From assembly GCA_022562375.1 (NCBI GenBank), contig JADFPK010000116.1:1-6134 (forward strand): a DNA stretch of 6,134 bases. The letters are read 5' to 3'. A program made the position numbers and the translations under genes. Of this stretch, positions 1 to 5,343 are shown in pieces (position 1 is the first letter of the stretch; each line of letters opens with the position of its first letter). The stretch comes from Pseudomonadota bacterium. GTDB lineage: Bacteria; Pseudomonadota; Alphaproteobacteria; SMXQ01. The notes under the pieces were generated by a model. That model saw nothing but the letters and a program-made list of their open reading frames with translations, searched no databases and had not been told where the DNA came from.

Positions 1-119
1 TTGTCGAAGGTCACGCGACGGCGGTGCTGGCGGCGTCGATCTTCCATTTCGGCATCTATTCGATCCGCCAGGCCAAGGCGCACATGAAGGCGGCGGGCGT
101 GCCGGTGCGCCTGGAGTAG
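1..119 (+). CDS. hisF: Imidazole glycerol phosphate synthase, cyclase subunit (C-terminal fragment)
   Basis: Only the last 38 residues are in the window; the reading frame begins at base 3 and ends at TAG 117-119. The visible tail, [16 protein letters not shown] then a helix with AK..M..AGVPVR, is the characteristic last beta-alpha unit of the HisF (beta/alpha)8 barrel. HisF uses ammonia delivered by HisH to convert PRFAR into imidazole glycerol phosphate and AICAR, in the cytoplasm. The gene immediately downstream is hisE, which supports the call because hisF-hisE is a usual order in alphaproteobacterial his operons. The barrel core and catalytic aspartates lie outside the window. Confidence 0.95.
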   Translation, partial: VEGHATAVLAASIFHFGIYSIRQAKAHMKAAGVPVRLE

Positions 120-182
120 GCCTGCTTGCGCCCCGCCATCGTGACAGCGGCGGGCAAATCTGTTAGGCAAAGCGGCGTGAAT

Positions 183-189
183 GGGAGGG
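183..189 (+). promoter_or_regulatory. Ribosome binding site that sets the hisE start
   Basis: GGGAGGG lies 6 nt before the ATG at 196. It overlaps codons 1-3 of the longer reading frame that opens at ATG 181, so it cannot serve that upstream ATG. This favours 196 as the true start. Confidence 0.7.
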
Positions 190-195
190 TGGCCG

Positions 196-561
196 ATGGC
201 GGTGAGCGACGGCGATAAGGACGAGAAGGCGGCCGATGTGATCGCGCGGCTCTATGGCGTCATCGAAAGCCGCCGCGGCGCCGATCCCGAGGCCTCCTAT
301 ACCGCCAGCCTCTTCGCCCAAGGCACCAAGCACATCGCGCGCAAGGTCGGCGAGGAGGCGCTGGAGCTGGTGCTCGAAGGCGTGCGCGGGGACAAGGACA
401 AGATCACGCTCGAAAGCGCCGATCTGATCTATCACCTCCTGGTGCTGTGGGCGGATCAGGGTATCGAACCGGCCGATGTGTGGGCGGAGCTCGCCCGGCG
501 CGAGGGCACCTCGGGCATCGCCGAAAAGAAATCCCGATCGGGGAAATCCCCGGCCGGCTGA
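196..561 (+). CDS. hisE: Phosphoribosyl-ATP pyrophosphatase
   Basis: This enzyme hydrolyses phosphoribosyl-ATP to phosphoribosyl-AMP and pyrophosphate, the second step of histidine synthesis. The 121-residue product has the all-alpha MazG-like fold signature: SYTASLFAQGTKHIARKVGEEALE (residues 34-57) and LESADLIYHLLVLW (72-85). The Glu53/Glu54/Glu57 and Glu73/Asp76 sets are the expected Mg2+ ligands. Length is typical for stand-alone HisE. There is an in-frame ATG at 181, but the strong Shine-Dalgarno at 183-189 places the start at 196, and the five extra residues are not part of the family core. It follows hisF after 76 bp and precedes a HIT gene by 28 bp, so it probably belongs to the his transcript. 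The C-terminal tail (EKKSRSGKSPAG) is basic and unconserved. Confidence 0.95.
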   Translation: MAVSDGDKDEKAADVIARLYGVIESRRGADPEASYTASLFAQGTKHIARKVGEEALELVLEGVRGDKDKITLESADLIYHLLVLWADQGIEPADVWAELARREGTSGIAEKKSRSGKSPAG

Positions 562-589
562 GGCCTTCCGTCGAACCGAGGACACCGTC

Positions 590-952
590 ATGTACGATCC
601 CGACAACATCTTCGCCAAGATCCTGCGCGGCGAGATCCCCTGCAAGAAGGTCTATGAGGACGACCACGTGCTCGCCTTCGATGACATCAACCCCCAGGCG
701 CCGGCCCATGTGCTGGTGATCCCCAAGGGCGCCTACGAATCGCTCGATGATTTTTCGCAAATTGCGTCGGACCGGGAGATCGCCGCGTTTTTCCGCGCCG
801 TCGGCCGGATCGCCAGGGATCTCGACGCGGCGGAAAAGGGCTATCGCATCCTCGCCAACACCGGCGCCGACGGTGGCCAGGAAGTGCCCCATTTCCACGT
901 CCACGTCTTCGCCGGCCGGCCGCTCGGGCGGATGCTGGCGCGGCCCCAATGA
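590..952 (+). CDS. HIT-family (Hint-type) nucleotide hydrolase/transferase
   Basis: A 120-residue, cytoplasmic histidine-triad protein of normal Hint length. The N-terminus (DNIFAKILRGEIPCKKVYEDD, residues 5-25) and the DINPQAPAHVLVIPK strand (32-46) are classic Hint features. The catalytic motif H-F-H-V-H-V-F is at 101-107, preceded by the GGQEVPH loop. The middle histidine (His103) should be the nucleophile that forms the nucleotidyl intermediate. Hint enzymes typically hydrolyse purine nucleoside phosphoramidates or aminoacyl-AMP; the substrate here cannot be read from sequence. The start at 590 has a GAGGAC-type ribosome binding site at 578-583. It sits 28 bp after hisE, a frequent arrangement in alphaproteobacteria, and is probably co-transcribed with it. 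Confidence 0.93.
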   Translation: MYDPDNIFAKILRGEIPCKKVYEDDHVLAFDDINPQAPAHVLVIPKGAYESLDDFSQIASDREIAAFFRAVGRIARDLDAAEKGYRILANTGADGGQEVPHFHVHVFAGRPLGRMLARPQ

Positions 953-990
953 AGCGGCACCGCCGCCGGGACGATACCGGGTAAGAGCCC

Positions 991-1482
991 ATGGACATCC
1001 CGGCGCCCTTCGAAGCCTACCGCGACCGCGTGCGAGAGGAGTGGATCGACTACAATCGGCACATGAACGTCGGCTATTACGTCGTGGTGTTCGATTACGC
1101 CACCGATGCGTGGCTCGACTTCATCGGCCTGACGTCCGCTTACCGCGAGAAGAATCAGATCACCACCTTCACCCTGGAGGAGCACACCCTCTTCCTCCAC
1201 GAGCTCCGCGCCGGTGCCCCGCTCCGCTTCACCACCCGGTTGATCGGCCATGACGCCAAGCGCATCCATTATTTCCATGAGATGTATCACGCCGATGAAG
1301 GCTTCCTCGCCGCGACCAATGAGCTGATGTCCTTGCATGTCAGTCAGGAGACCCGCCGGAGCGCGCCGATGGCGCCGGCGATCGAGGACAAATTGGCGGC
1401 GATCCAGGCGGCCCACGACCCACTTCCACTGCCGCCGCAGCTCGGCCGCGTCATCGGCCTCAAATCCGGCTCCGCGGCCTAA
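991..1482 (+). CDS. Hotdog-fold acyl-CoA thioesterase (4HBT/YbgC type; betainyl-CoA thioesterase-like)
   Basis: A 163-residue single hotdog-domain protein. The segment VREEWIDYNRHMNVGYY (residues 14-30) matches the 4-hydroxybenzoyl-CoA thioesterase signature, with Asp20 in the place of the catalytic aspartate, followed by the long helix (VFDYATDAWLDFIG). Such proteins hydrolyse acyl-CoA thioesters in the cytoplasm. The WIDYN.HMN pattern and the ATDAWL helix resemble the thioesterase linked to L-carnitine degradation (betainyl-CoA thioesterase), but no carnitine genes are present here, so the substrate is open. There is a 38-bp gap after the HIT gene and only a weak AAGAG upstream of the ATG. 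Its last 23 bp overlap the end of the convergent MFS gene. The Pro/Leu-rich tail after residue 128 is not recognisable. Confidence 0.85.
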   Translation: MDIPAPFEAYRDRVREEWIDYNRHMNVGYYVVVFDYATDAWLDFIGLTSAYREKNQITTFTLEEHTLFLHELRAGAPLRFTTRLIGHDAKRIHYFHEMYHADEGFLAATNELMSLHVSQETRRSAPMAPAIEDKLAAIQAAHDPLPLPPQLGRVIGLKSGSAA

Positions 1483-2683
1483 TCCTGAGCGTGGCGAAGG
1501 CGAACCAGGTAAGCGCCAGGGCCTGTAAGGCCAGCATCATCGAAAACGCGACGTCGTAAGCCACCACCGGGTAGGCGCCGCCGGCGTCTGGAGGCCAGAG
1601 GTTGATGACGGCGCCGATGCCCCACTGGGCCAGGAAGGCGCCGGAGAACACGAGGAAGTTGAGCCCGGTGATCACCCGCCCGGCGAGGTGCGCGGGGAAG
1701 CTTTGCGACAGCAGCGAATAGGGCAGGATGCCCGAGGTGCCGAAGAAGCCGAACCCCATCCAGAGGATAAGCGGCGCGCCGGTGCCGGCGCCGACGATGG
1801 CGCTCAGGATCACCATGAAGACGGCGGAACAGCCAACCACCATGACGATCGGCGGAACGCCCTTGCGCGCCAGGCGCTCGGACGCCGCGCCCAGCAGCAG
1901 AAAGCCGGCGATCATGGCGCCGGCGATGGCAAACAGGTGTAAGGCGACGGCATCCCGCCCGAGCCCGGCGGCGTCCCTCAGCCACGGCCCGGCCCAGAGG
2001 CTCTGGAGCGCCAGGAAGGTGGATTGCGAGGCCACCGTCAGCGGCGTGATCCGCCAGAAGATGCGGCTCCTGAATATTTCGCCGATGCCGCCCAACAATT
2101 CGCCGAACGAGGCCGGGTCCGCCTCTTCGCCCTCCTTCTCCGGGGCGATGAGCAAGATGGCGATGGCGACGGCGATGGTGACGATGCCGAGGGCGATGAA
2201 GACGCCGCGCCAGTCGGTGACGCCTAACGCCGCCTCGACCGGCACCGTGCCGGAAAGCGCGCCGAGCCCGCCGATGGCCATCTGGAACCCGGAGATCAGC
2301 GGCAGCTTGCCCACCGCGAAGAAGGTGCGGAAGGCCTTGAACGCCGCCATCAGGCACGCCGATACGCCAAGCCCGATGAGCGCCCGGCCCGCCACCAGCC
2401 CGCCGATGCCGCCCGCCGTGGCGAAGACGAAGGCGCCGAGCGCGGCGAACATCAACAACGCCGCCTCGGTGCGGCGTGGCCCGAAACGGTCGAGCAGTAT
2501 GCCGAGCGGCAACTGGAAGAGGGCGAAGGTCAAAAAATAAGTGCTGGTCAGGAAGCCCAACTCCGCCGCGTCGAGCCCGAGCCCGGCCACCAGATCCGGG
2601 GCGATGACGGCGTTGATGACGCGGTAGAGATAGGACAGGAAATAGCCGCAGGCGAAGGGGACGAAGACGCGGGCGAGGATCAT
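1460..2683 (-). CDS. Major facilitator superfamily (MFS) transporter
   Basis: A 407-residue inner-membrane protein that is hydrophobic almost throughout and fits 12 transmembrane helices. The loop between helices 2 and 3 carries MFS motif A as GILLDRFGPRR (residues 61-71). GRALIGLGVSACL (99-111) matches the conserved helix 4 region. DWRGVFIALG (157-166) precedes helix 6. A charged central loop (PEKEGEEADPASF, from residue 181) separates the two six-helix halves. Proteins of this kind are often named nitrate/nitrite-type or general MFS permeases, but the diagnostic nitrate-signature residues are not evident to me, so the substrate is unknown. The gene runs against the thioesterase gene and overlaps its 3' end. 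The start at 2683 has only weak GA-rich sequence upstream; no longer in-frame start was found. Confidence 0.9.
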   Translation of the reverse strand: MILARVFVPFACGYFLSYLYRVINAVIAPDLVAGLGLDAAELGFLTSTYFLTFALFQLPLGILLDRFGPRRTEAALLMFAALGAFVFATAGGIGGLVAGRALIGLGVSACLMAAFKAFRTFFAVGKLPLISGFQMAIGGLGALSGTVPVEAALGVTDWRGVFIALGIVTIAVAIAILLIAPEKEGEEADPASFGELLGGIGEIFRSRIFWRITPLTVASQSTFLALQSLWAGPWLRDAAGLGRDAVALHLFAIAGAMIAGFLLLGAASERLARKGVPPIVMVVGCSAVFMVILSAIVGAGTGAPLILWMGFGFFGTSGILPYSLLSQSFPAHLAGRVITGLNFLVFSGAFLAQWGIGAVINLWPPDAGGAYPVVAYDVAFSMMLALQALALTWFAFATLRIRPRSRI

Positions 2684-2822
2684 CGAAGCGGTCTCATCGG
2701 CCGAACTCTCCCCGCCCGGCGCTCATTGGAGACGGGTTAGCTGCGCGTCGGGCGTCGTAGTGCCGCATTTTCATTTGGGCTTCCTGGTTGGCGGGCATTT
2801 TAGCCTGGACCGGCCCGGTGGT

Positions 2823-2851
2823 CGCCTGGGCGCTTGCCCTGGGACCAGGCG
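2823..2851. repeat. Inverted repeat (7-bp stem)
   Basis: CGCCTGG (2823-2829) pairs perfectly with CCAGGCG (2845-2851), leaving a 15-nt loop. It lies two bases from a second inverted repeat. There is no T-run on either side, so an intrinsic terminator is unlikely. The pair may be a structured intergenic element. Confidence 0.45.
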
Positions 2852-2853
2852 CC

Positions 2854-2879
2854 CCCCGATCTTGTGGAAATGATCGGGG
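2854..2879. repeat. Inverted repeat (8-bp perfect stem)
   Basis: CCCCGATC (2854-2861) pairs perfectly with GATCGGGG (2872-2879) around a 10-nt loop, TTGTGGAAAT. The GC-rich stem would be stable in RNA or as a cruciform, but no T-run follows on either strand. It marks the point where the GC-rich flank gives way to the lower-GC central region. Confidence 0.55.
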
Positions 2880-2901
2880 TCGTGTAGGCGTACGACATAA
2901 G

Positions 2902-2949
2902 ACTTGTAATTTCAAGGCAAAACTTGTAGAGATATGGCAAAGACTTGTA
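2902..2949 (+). repeat. Phased direct-repeat array, three ACTTGTA heptamers (candidate operator)
   Basis: Exact ACTTGTA occurs at 2902-2908, 2922-2928 and 2943-2949, i.e. at 20- and 21-bp spacing, about two helical turns. The second and third units share a longer context: GGCAAAACTTGTAG (2916-2929) and GGCAAAGACTTGTAG (2936-2950). Weaker 5-of-7 matches in phase lie at 2860-2866 and 2880-2886. All units face the same side of the helix, 47-94 bp before the AAA+ start. This suits a regulator-binding array or promoter element, although iteron-like binding by an ATPase is also conceivable. Function is inferred only. Confidence 0.55.
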
Positions 2950-2995
2950 GTAACTTAGCGCTTTCGTAAGGCGTTGGTACTCGCTCTCGCGGTGA

Positions 2996-4264
2996 ATGGG
3001 CCCAGCCATGCCACGATCCGAAGAATTCGCTCAACTGGCTTTCGACGCCGGAACCGTTTTTAGCCCGGCGGCACCGATAGATGAGTGGGCTTTGTTTGCC
3101 GGGCGGACGTCACAACTCCGGTCCGTGATCGACGCCATTATCCAGCGGGGCCAGCACGCCATGATTTTTGGCGAGCGTGGCGTTGGCAAGACATCCCTCG
3201 CGAACGTGCTCTCCGACTATCTGGAAGCGCGCGGCCAACAGGTCATCGCACCGCGGGTGAACTGCGATGTGACGGATAATTTTTCATCGCTGTGGCGGAA
3301 AATTCTGACGGAAATCGAGATATCGCGTGCGGTGAGGGGTATAGGCTTCGCGGCGGAAACGTCACTCCAAACCGAGAACCTCGCGGATCATCTGCCCGAG
3401 ACGGTCACCCCACATGATGTTCGCAAAGTCCTCATGATGTTGAGCCGCGGAGCGCTCCTTATCGTCATCATCGACGAGTTCGACCGGCTACCGAAGGGCC
3501 AAACCACCGCGCTCTTCGCCGACACGATCAAGACACTGTCCGACCATTCCGTCGGCGCAACGCTTGTGTTGGTTGGTGTTGCCGACTCCGTCGATGAGCT
3601 TATTCAGGAACATGTTTCTGTCGAGCGGGCTCTCGTACAGATTCCCATGCCCCGCATGTCCGAGGGGGAACTGCACGAGATCATGTTAAAGGGACTGGAA
3701 AGACTCTCGATGGATATCGACGGCGAGGCGCTCGGCCACATCTCCTTGTTATCTCAGGGGCTGCCACATTACACGCAGCTCCTCGGACTTCACTCGGCGC
3801 GGGCGGCATTGGACTCCGGCGGTAAGCGGATCGGGGTGCCTCACGTCGAGGCGGCGGTACAAAAGGCGATGACCGAGGCCCAACAATCGATCCGAAATGC
3901 CTATCATCGGGCGACGACGAGTCCCCGTAAGGAGAGCCTTTACCGACAGGTTTTATTGGCCTCGGCATTGGCGAACACCGATGAACTTGGTTATTTCTCG
4001 GCGGCGGCCGTACGCACCCCGATGAGCAGAATCATGGGGAGGTACTACGATATTCCAAATTTCACTCGACATCTGAACGACTTCGCGGAAGAGCGCCGCG
4101 GCTTTGTGCTTCAAAAAACCGGCGTCAAGCACCGCATCCGATATCGATTCACCGACCCACTGATGCAACCCTATATCGTCATGCGTGGGCTTGCCGAGGA
4201 GCTAATCGACAAAGCGACGATGCAGGAACTGCGGCGAGAGAAATCAGAATCCAAAGCGTTGTGA
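2996..4264 (+). CDS. AAA+ ATPase, Orc1/Cdc6-like, stand-alone
   Basis: A 422-residue soluble protein. FAGRTSQL (residues 34-41) is the box that precedes the P-loop in Orc1/Cdc6- and STAND-type ATPases. Walker A is GERGVGKTS (59-67). Walker B is LLIVIIDE, ending in Asp160-Glu161. A sensor-1-like strand, ATLVLVGVADS, is at 188-198, and VERALVQIPMPRM (209-221) precedes the lid region. The C-terminus, about 305-400, looks like a winged-helix module ending in a basic RIRYRFTDPLMQPY segment, which suggests DNA binding or partner contact. The biological role is unknown; similar solitary ATPases occur in genomic islands and near defence genes, but no nuclease or other effector is beside it here. GC is lower than in the flanks. 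ATG 2996 and ATG 3008 are both possible starts and neither has a strong ribosome binding site. The stop overlaps the converging gene by 21 bp. Confidence 0.85.
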   Translation: MGPAMPRSEEFAQLAFDAGTVFSPAAPIDEWALFAGRTSQLRSVIDAIIQRGQHAMIFGERGVGKTSLANVLSDYLEARGQQVIAPRVNCDVTDNFSSLWRKILTEIEISRAVRGIGFAAETSLQTENLADHLPETVTPHDVRKVLMMLSRGALLIVIIDEFDRLPKGQTTALFADTIKTLSDHSVGATLVLVGVADSVDELIQEHVSVERALVQIPMPRMSEGELHEIMLKGLERLSMDIDGEALGHISLLSQGLPHYTQLLGLHSARAALDSGGKRIGVPHVEAAVQKAMTEAQQSIRNAYHRATTSPRKESLYRQVLLASALANTDELGYFSAAAVRTPMSRIMGRYYDIPNFTRHLNDFAEERRGFVLQKTGVKHRIRYRFTDPLMQPYIVMRGLAEELIDKATMQELRREKSESKAL

Positions 4265-4859
4265 TACCCACTGGGCGACCTTTGCGACTGAGGCGAACCC
4301 CAACAATTTGAGCAGTTGGCTCCGAATTATCGGCCCGATTGAGCCAACCGCTTGTTTCCAATACCATATCTTCGCGTATCGGGACCCGAACTTGGGCAAA
4401 ATCGTCGTCCGATACTCCTCTTCGAGGTCACCTGGTCCGATACTCCTCTTCGAGGTCACCTGGCAAGTGCTCCCGGGCGGATTTGGGTAAAATGATGTAT
4501 AAAAGTTTTTCTGCTGTTTTCGGGAGTTCGCTTGCAGCTTGTATTTGGTCCGCTACGCCATAGGCGTGCTCATTTAAGGTGTGACTCTCAATATTTCGAA
4601 TATAGCGAACCAGTTTTCGCCACTCGAACGTATTAACATTGACCGTCTTCAAAAGCTCATAGACGCGTTGCATTTCAGCATCGCCATATACTTCTATTTT
4701 TATTTCTCTGTTAGGCGATTCAAAGCTAATAACGTCATTGGTTCCGTCCCAAGTCACAATGTGTACTTCATTCATAAATTCGCGGACGGCTTCGATTTCA
4801 CGTTTTTGGGATCTGATCGCCTTTTTCAGATACCGCTTGAGGCTCTTTTGGATTGACAT
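4244..4859 (-). pseudogene. 'Permease prefix domain 2' family gene, frameshifted by a 28-bp tandem duplication
   Basis: Translation starts at ATG 4857-4859 and stops early at 4428-4430, giving 143 residues. The C-terminal part, AEKLLYIILP then GDLEEEYR (134-141), is the start of the domain seen at the head of PadR-linked ABC permeases and in short stand-alone proteins. The rest of that domain, including the AKIWYWKQ segment, lies in a different frame down to a stop at 4244-4246. The break falls exactly in a perfect 28-bp tandem duplication; removing one copy restores one 195-residue frame. Residues 1-110 are charged and unrecognised, and no transmembrane permease part follows. The gene starts 19 bp after padR and should be co-transcribed with it. 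It could be a decaying gene, a reversible switch or a sequencing error; the truncated protein may also still be made. Confidence 0.8.
4407..4462. repeat. Perfect 28-bp tandem duplication inside the prefix-domain gene
   Basis: Copy 1 is 4407-4434 and copy 2 is 4435-4462. They are identical, and one further base (G4435/G4463) also matches. Each unit encodes, on the minus strand, the P-GDLEEEYR motif and contains small palindromes (CCTC-TTC-GAGG and AGGT-C-ACCT) that could favour slippage. Because 28 is not a multiple of three, the second unit shifts the reading frame. Confidence 0.97.
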
Positions 4860-4878
4860 CGCCTACGTCCCGCTCGGC

Positions 4879-5217
4879 TTATGCTCCACTCGGGGCCAGC
4901 TCATTGCCTAGCCCTCGCCGCATCTTTGACAAATTGGCCCACGAGTTATCGATCGCTTTGACCCCAGGCGCCTCTATCCTGAAATAACGTTTCGCACGCC
5001 CTCCGCGCTCGGGAGTGGATGGGCCTACCCGTGAAGAAATGAGTCCTTTGGCTTCAAGACGGTCCAAGGTCGTGTAAACGGCCCCTATCGCCACATTCCT
5101 TGCAATCCTTTCTGCAATCTCTTGACGAATGGTCATGCCGTAGGCGGTGTCTCCAAGACGGACGAGGGCTAGCAGAACTATATGTTCAAACTCTCCCAAA
5201 TGATCTCGATTACCCAT
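4879..5217 (-). CDS. PadR-family transcriptional repressor
   Basis: A 112-residue DNA-binding protein. HLGEFEHIVLLALVRLGDTAYGMTIRQEI (residues 6-34) is the first part of the PadR winged helix. GAVYTTLDRLEAKGLI (45-60) is the recognition helix with its conserved tyrosine. PERGGRAKRYFRI (69-81) is the beta wing. The long C-terminal dimerisation domain of large PadR proteins is absent, as in the small subgroup that accompanies 'permease prefix domain' genes. ATG at 5217 is chosen over the in-frame TTG at 5223 because GGAG at 5228-5231 is 10 nt from the ATG but only 4 nt from the TTG. It is followed after 19 bp by the frameshifted prefix-domain gene. Autoregulation is likely from the inverted repeat over its promoter. 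The inducing ligand is unknown. Confidence 0.9.
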   Translation of the reverse strand: MGNRDHLGEFEHIVLLALVRLGDTAYGMTIRQEIAERIARNVAIGAVYTTLDRLEAKGLISSRVGPSTPERGGRAKRYFRIEAPGVKAIDNSWANLSKMRRGLGNELAPSGA

Positions 5218-5227
5218 AGACAATCAT

Positions 5228-5231
5228 CTCC
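5228..5231 (-). promoter_or_regulatory. Ribosome binding site that sets the padR start
   Basis: Minus-strand GGAG, 10 nt before ATG 5217. It supports that start rather than the TTG at 5223, which would have only a 4-nt spacer. Confidence 0.5.
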
Positions 5232-5251
5232 GGCGCATTTATTCGACAAAG

Positions 5252-5267
5252 TAGAATATATCTTCTA
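5252..5267. promoter_or_regulatory. Inverted repeat over the padR -10 box (candidate PadR operator)
   Basis: TAGAA (5252-5256) and TTCTA (5263-5267) form an inverted repeat with a 6-bp AT-rich spacer that contains most of the -10 box. PadR dimers bind AT-rich inverted repeats at their own promoters, so occupancy here would block RNA polymerase. That the PadR protein binds this site is an inference. Confidence 0.45.
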
Positions 5268-5283
5268 GTAAGCTTGATTGCAA
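5255..5283 (-). promoter_or_regulatory. Sigma-70-type promoter of the padR operon
   Basis: On the minus strand, TTGCAA (5278-5283) is a -35 box with 4 of 6 consensus bases, followed after exactly 17 nt by TATATT (5255-5260), a -10 box with 5 of 6. Initiation would fall near 5247-5249, giving a leader of about 30 nt before ATG 5217. It is the clearest promoter in the window. Confidence 0.6.
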
Positions 5284-5298
5284 GGGGATTCGGTAGTA

Positions 5299-5333
5299 GG
5301 CGTCAGGAATAATGGATTGATACTCGTGACGCC
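5299..5333. terminator. Weak inverted repeat downstream of the comM-like gene
   Basis: GGCGTCA (5299-5305) pairs with TGACGCC (5327-5333) around a 21-nt loop, 11 bp after the end of the comM-like gene. There is no T-run, so it is at best a poor or Rho-assisted terminator, or an RNA 3' end structure. Confidence 0.25.
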
Positions 5334-5343
5334 GTCCGCCGTG

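Larger units (their letters stand above)
2684..2995. other. Intergenic region between MFS transporter and AAA+ ATPase genes (divergent starts)
   Basis: This 312-bp stretch must hold promoters for both flanking genes. The MFS-proximal part (2684-2820) is GC-rich and shows no clear promoter; the best minus-strand hint is a TAAAAT hexamer around 2798-2803 without a good -35 box. The middle holds two adjacent inverted repeats (2823-2851 and 2854-2879). The AAA+-proximal part (2895-2970) turns AT-richer and holds the ACTTGTA repeat array. I see no convincing coding region and no tRNA. Confidence 0.6.

Noticed and set aside
163..949. Long minus-strand reading frames opposite hisE and the HIT gene
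   Set aside because: They are high-GC shadows of hisE and the HIT gene, with Arg/Gly/Asp-rich composition and no family motif, while the plus-strand products are clear family members.
841..1416. 191-residue minus-strand frame opposite the thioesterase gene
   Set aside because: The opposite strand encodes a recognisable hotdog thioesterase; this frame has no motif and also runs into the HIT gene.
1728..2540. 270-residue plus-strand frame opposite the MFS gene
   Set aside because: Ala/Pro/Ser-rich antisense shadow of a clear membrane transporter; no hydrophobic or domain pattern of its own.
2804..2887. Stop-free plus-strand frame that could be the tail of a decayed gene
   Set aside because: It follows a TAG at 2801-2803, has no start codon context and matches no family I recognise; the hairpins explain the region better.
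2694..3009. Small minus-strand frames in the intergenic region before the ATPase gene
   Set aside because: No family resemblance; they cross the inverted repeats and the ACTTGTA array and lack credible ribosome binding sites.
3953..4168. Minus-strand frame inside the 3' part of the AAA+ gene, as a possible extra partner gene
   Set aside because: It is opposite the conserved C-terminal region of the ATPase and shows no motif or ribosome binding site.
4407..4462. CRISPR or longer repeat array
   Set aside because: Only two units in direct tandem with no spacer; they lie inside a coding sequence.
4308..4563. Short plus-strand frames over the 28-bp duplication
   Set aside because: They are antisense to the prefix-domain gene, whose motif is clear on the minus strand.
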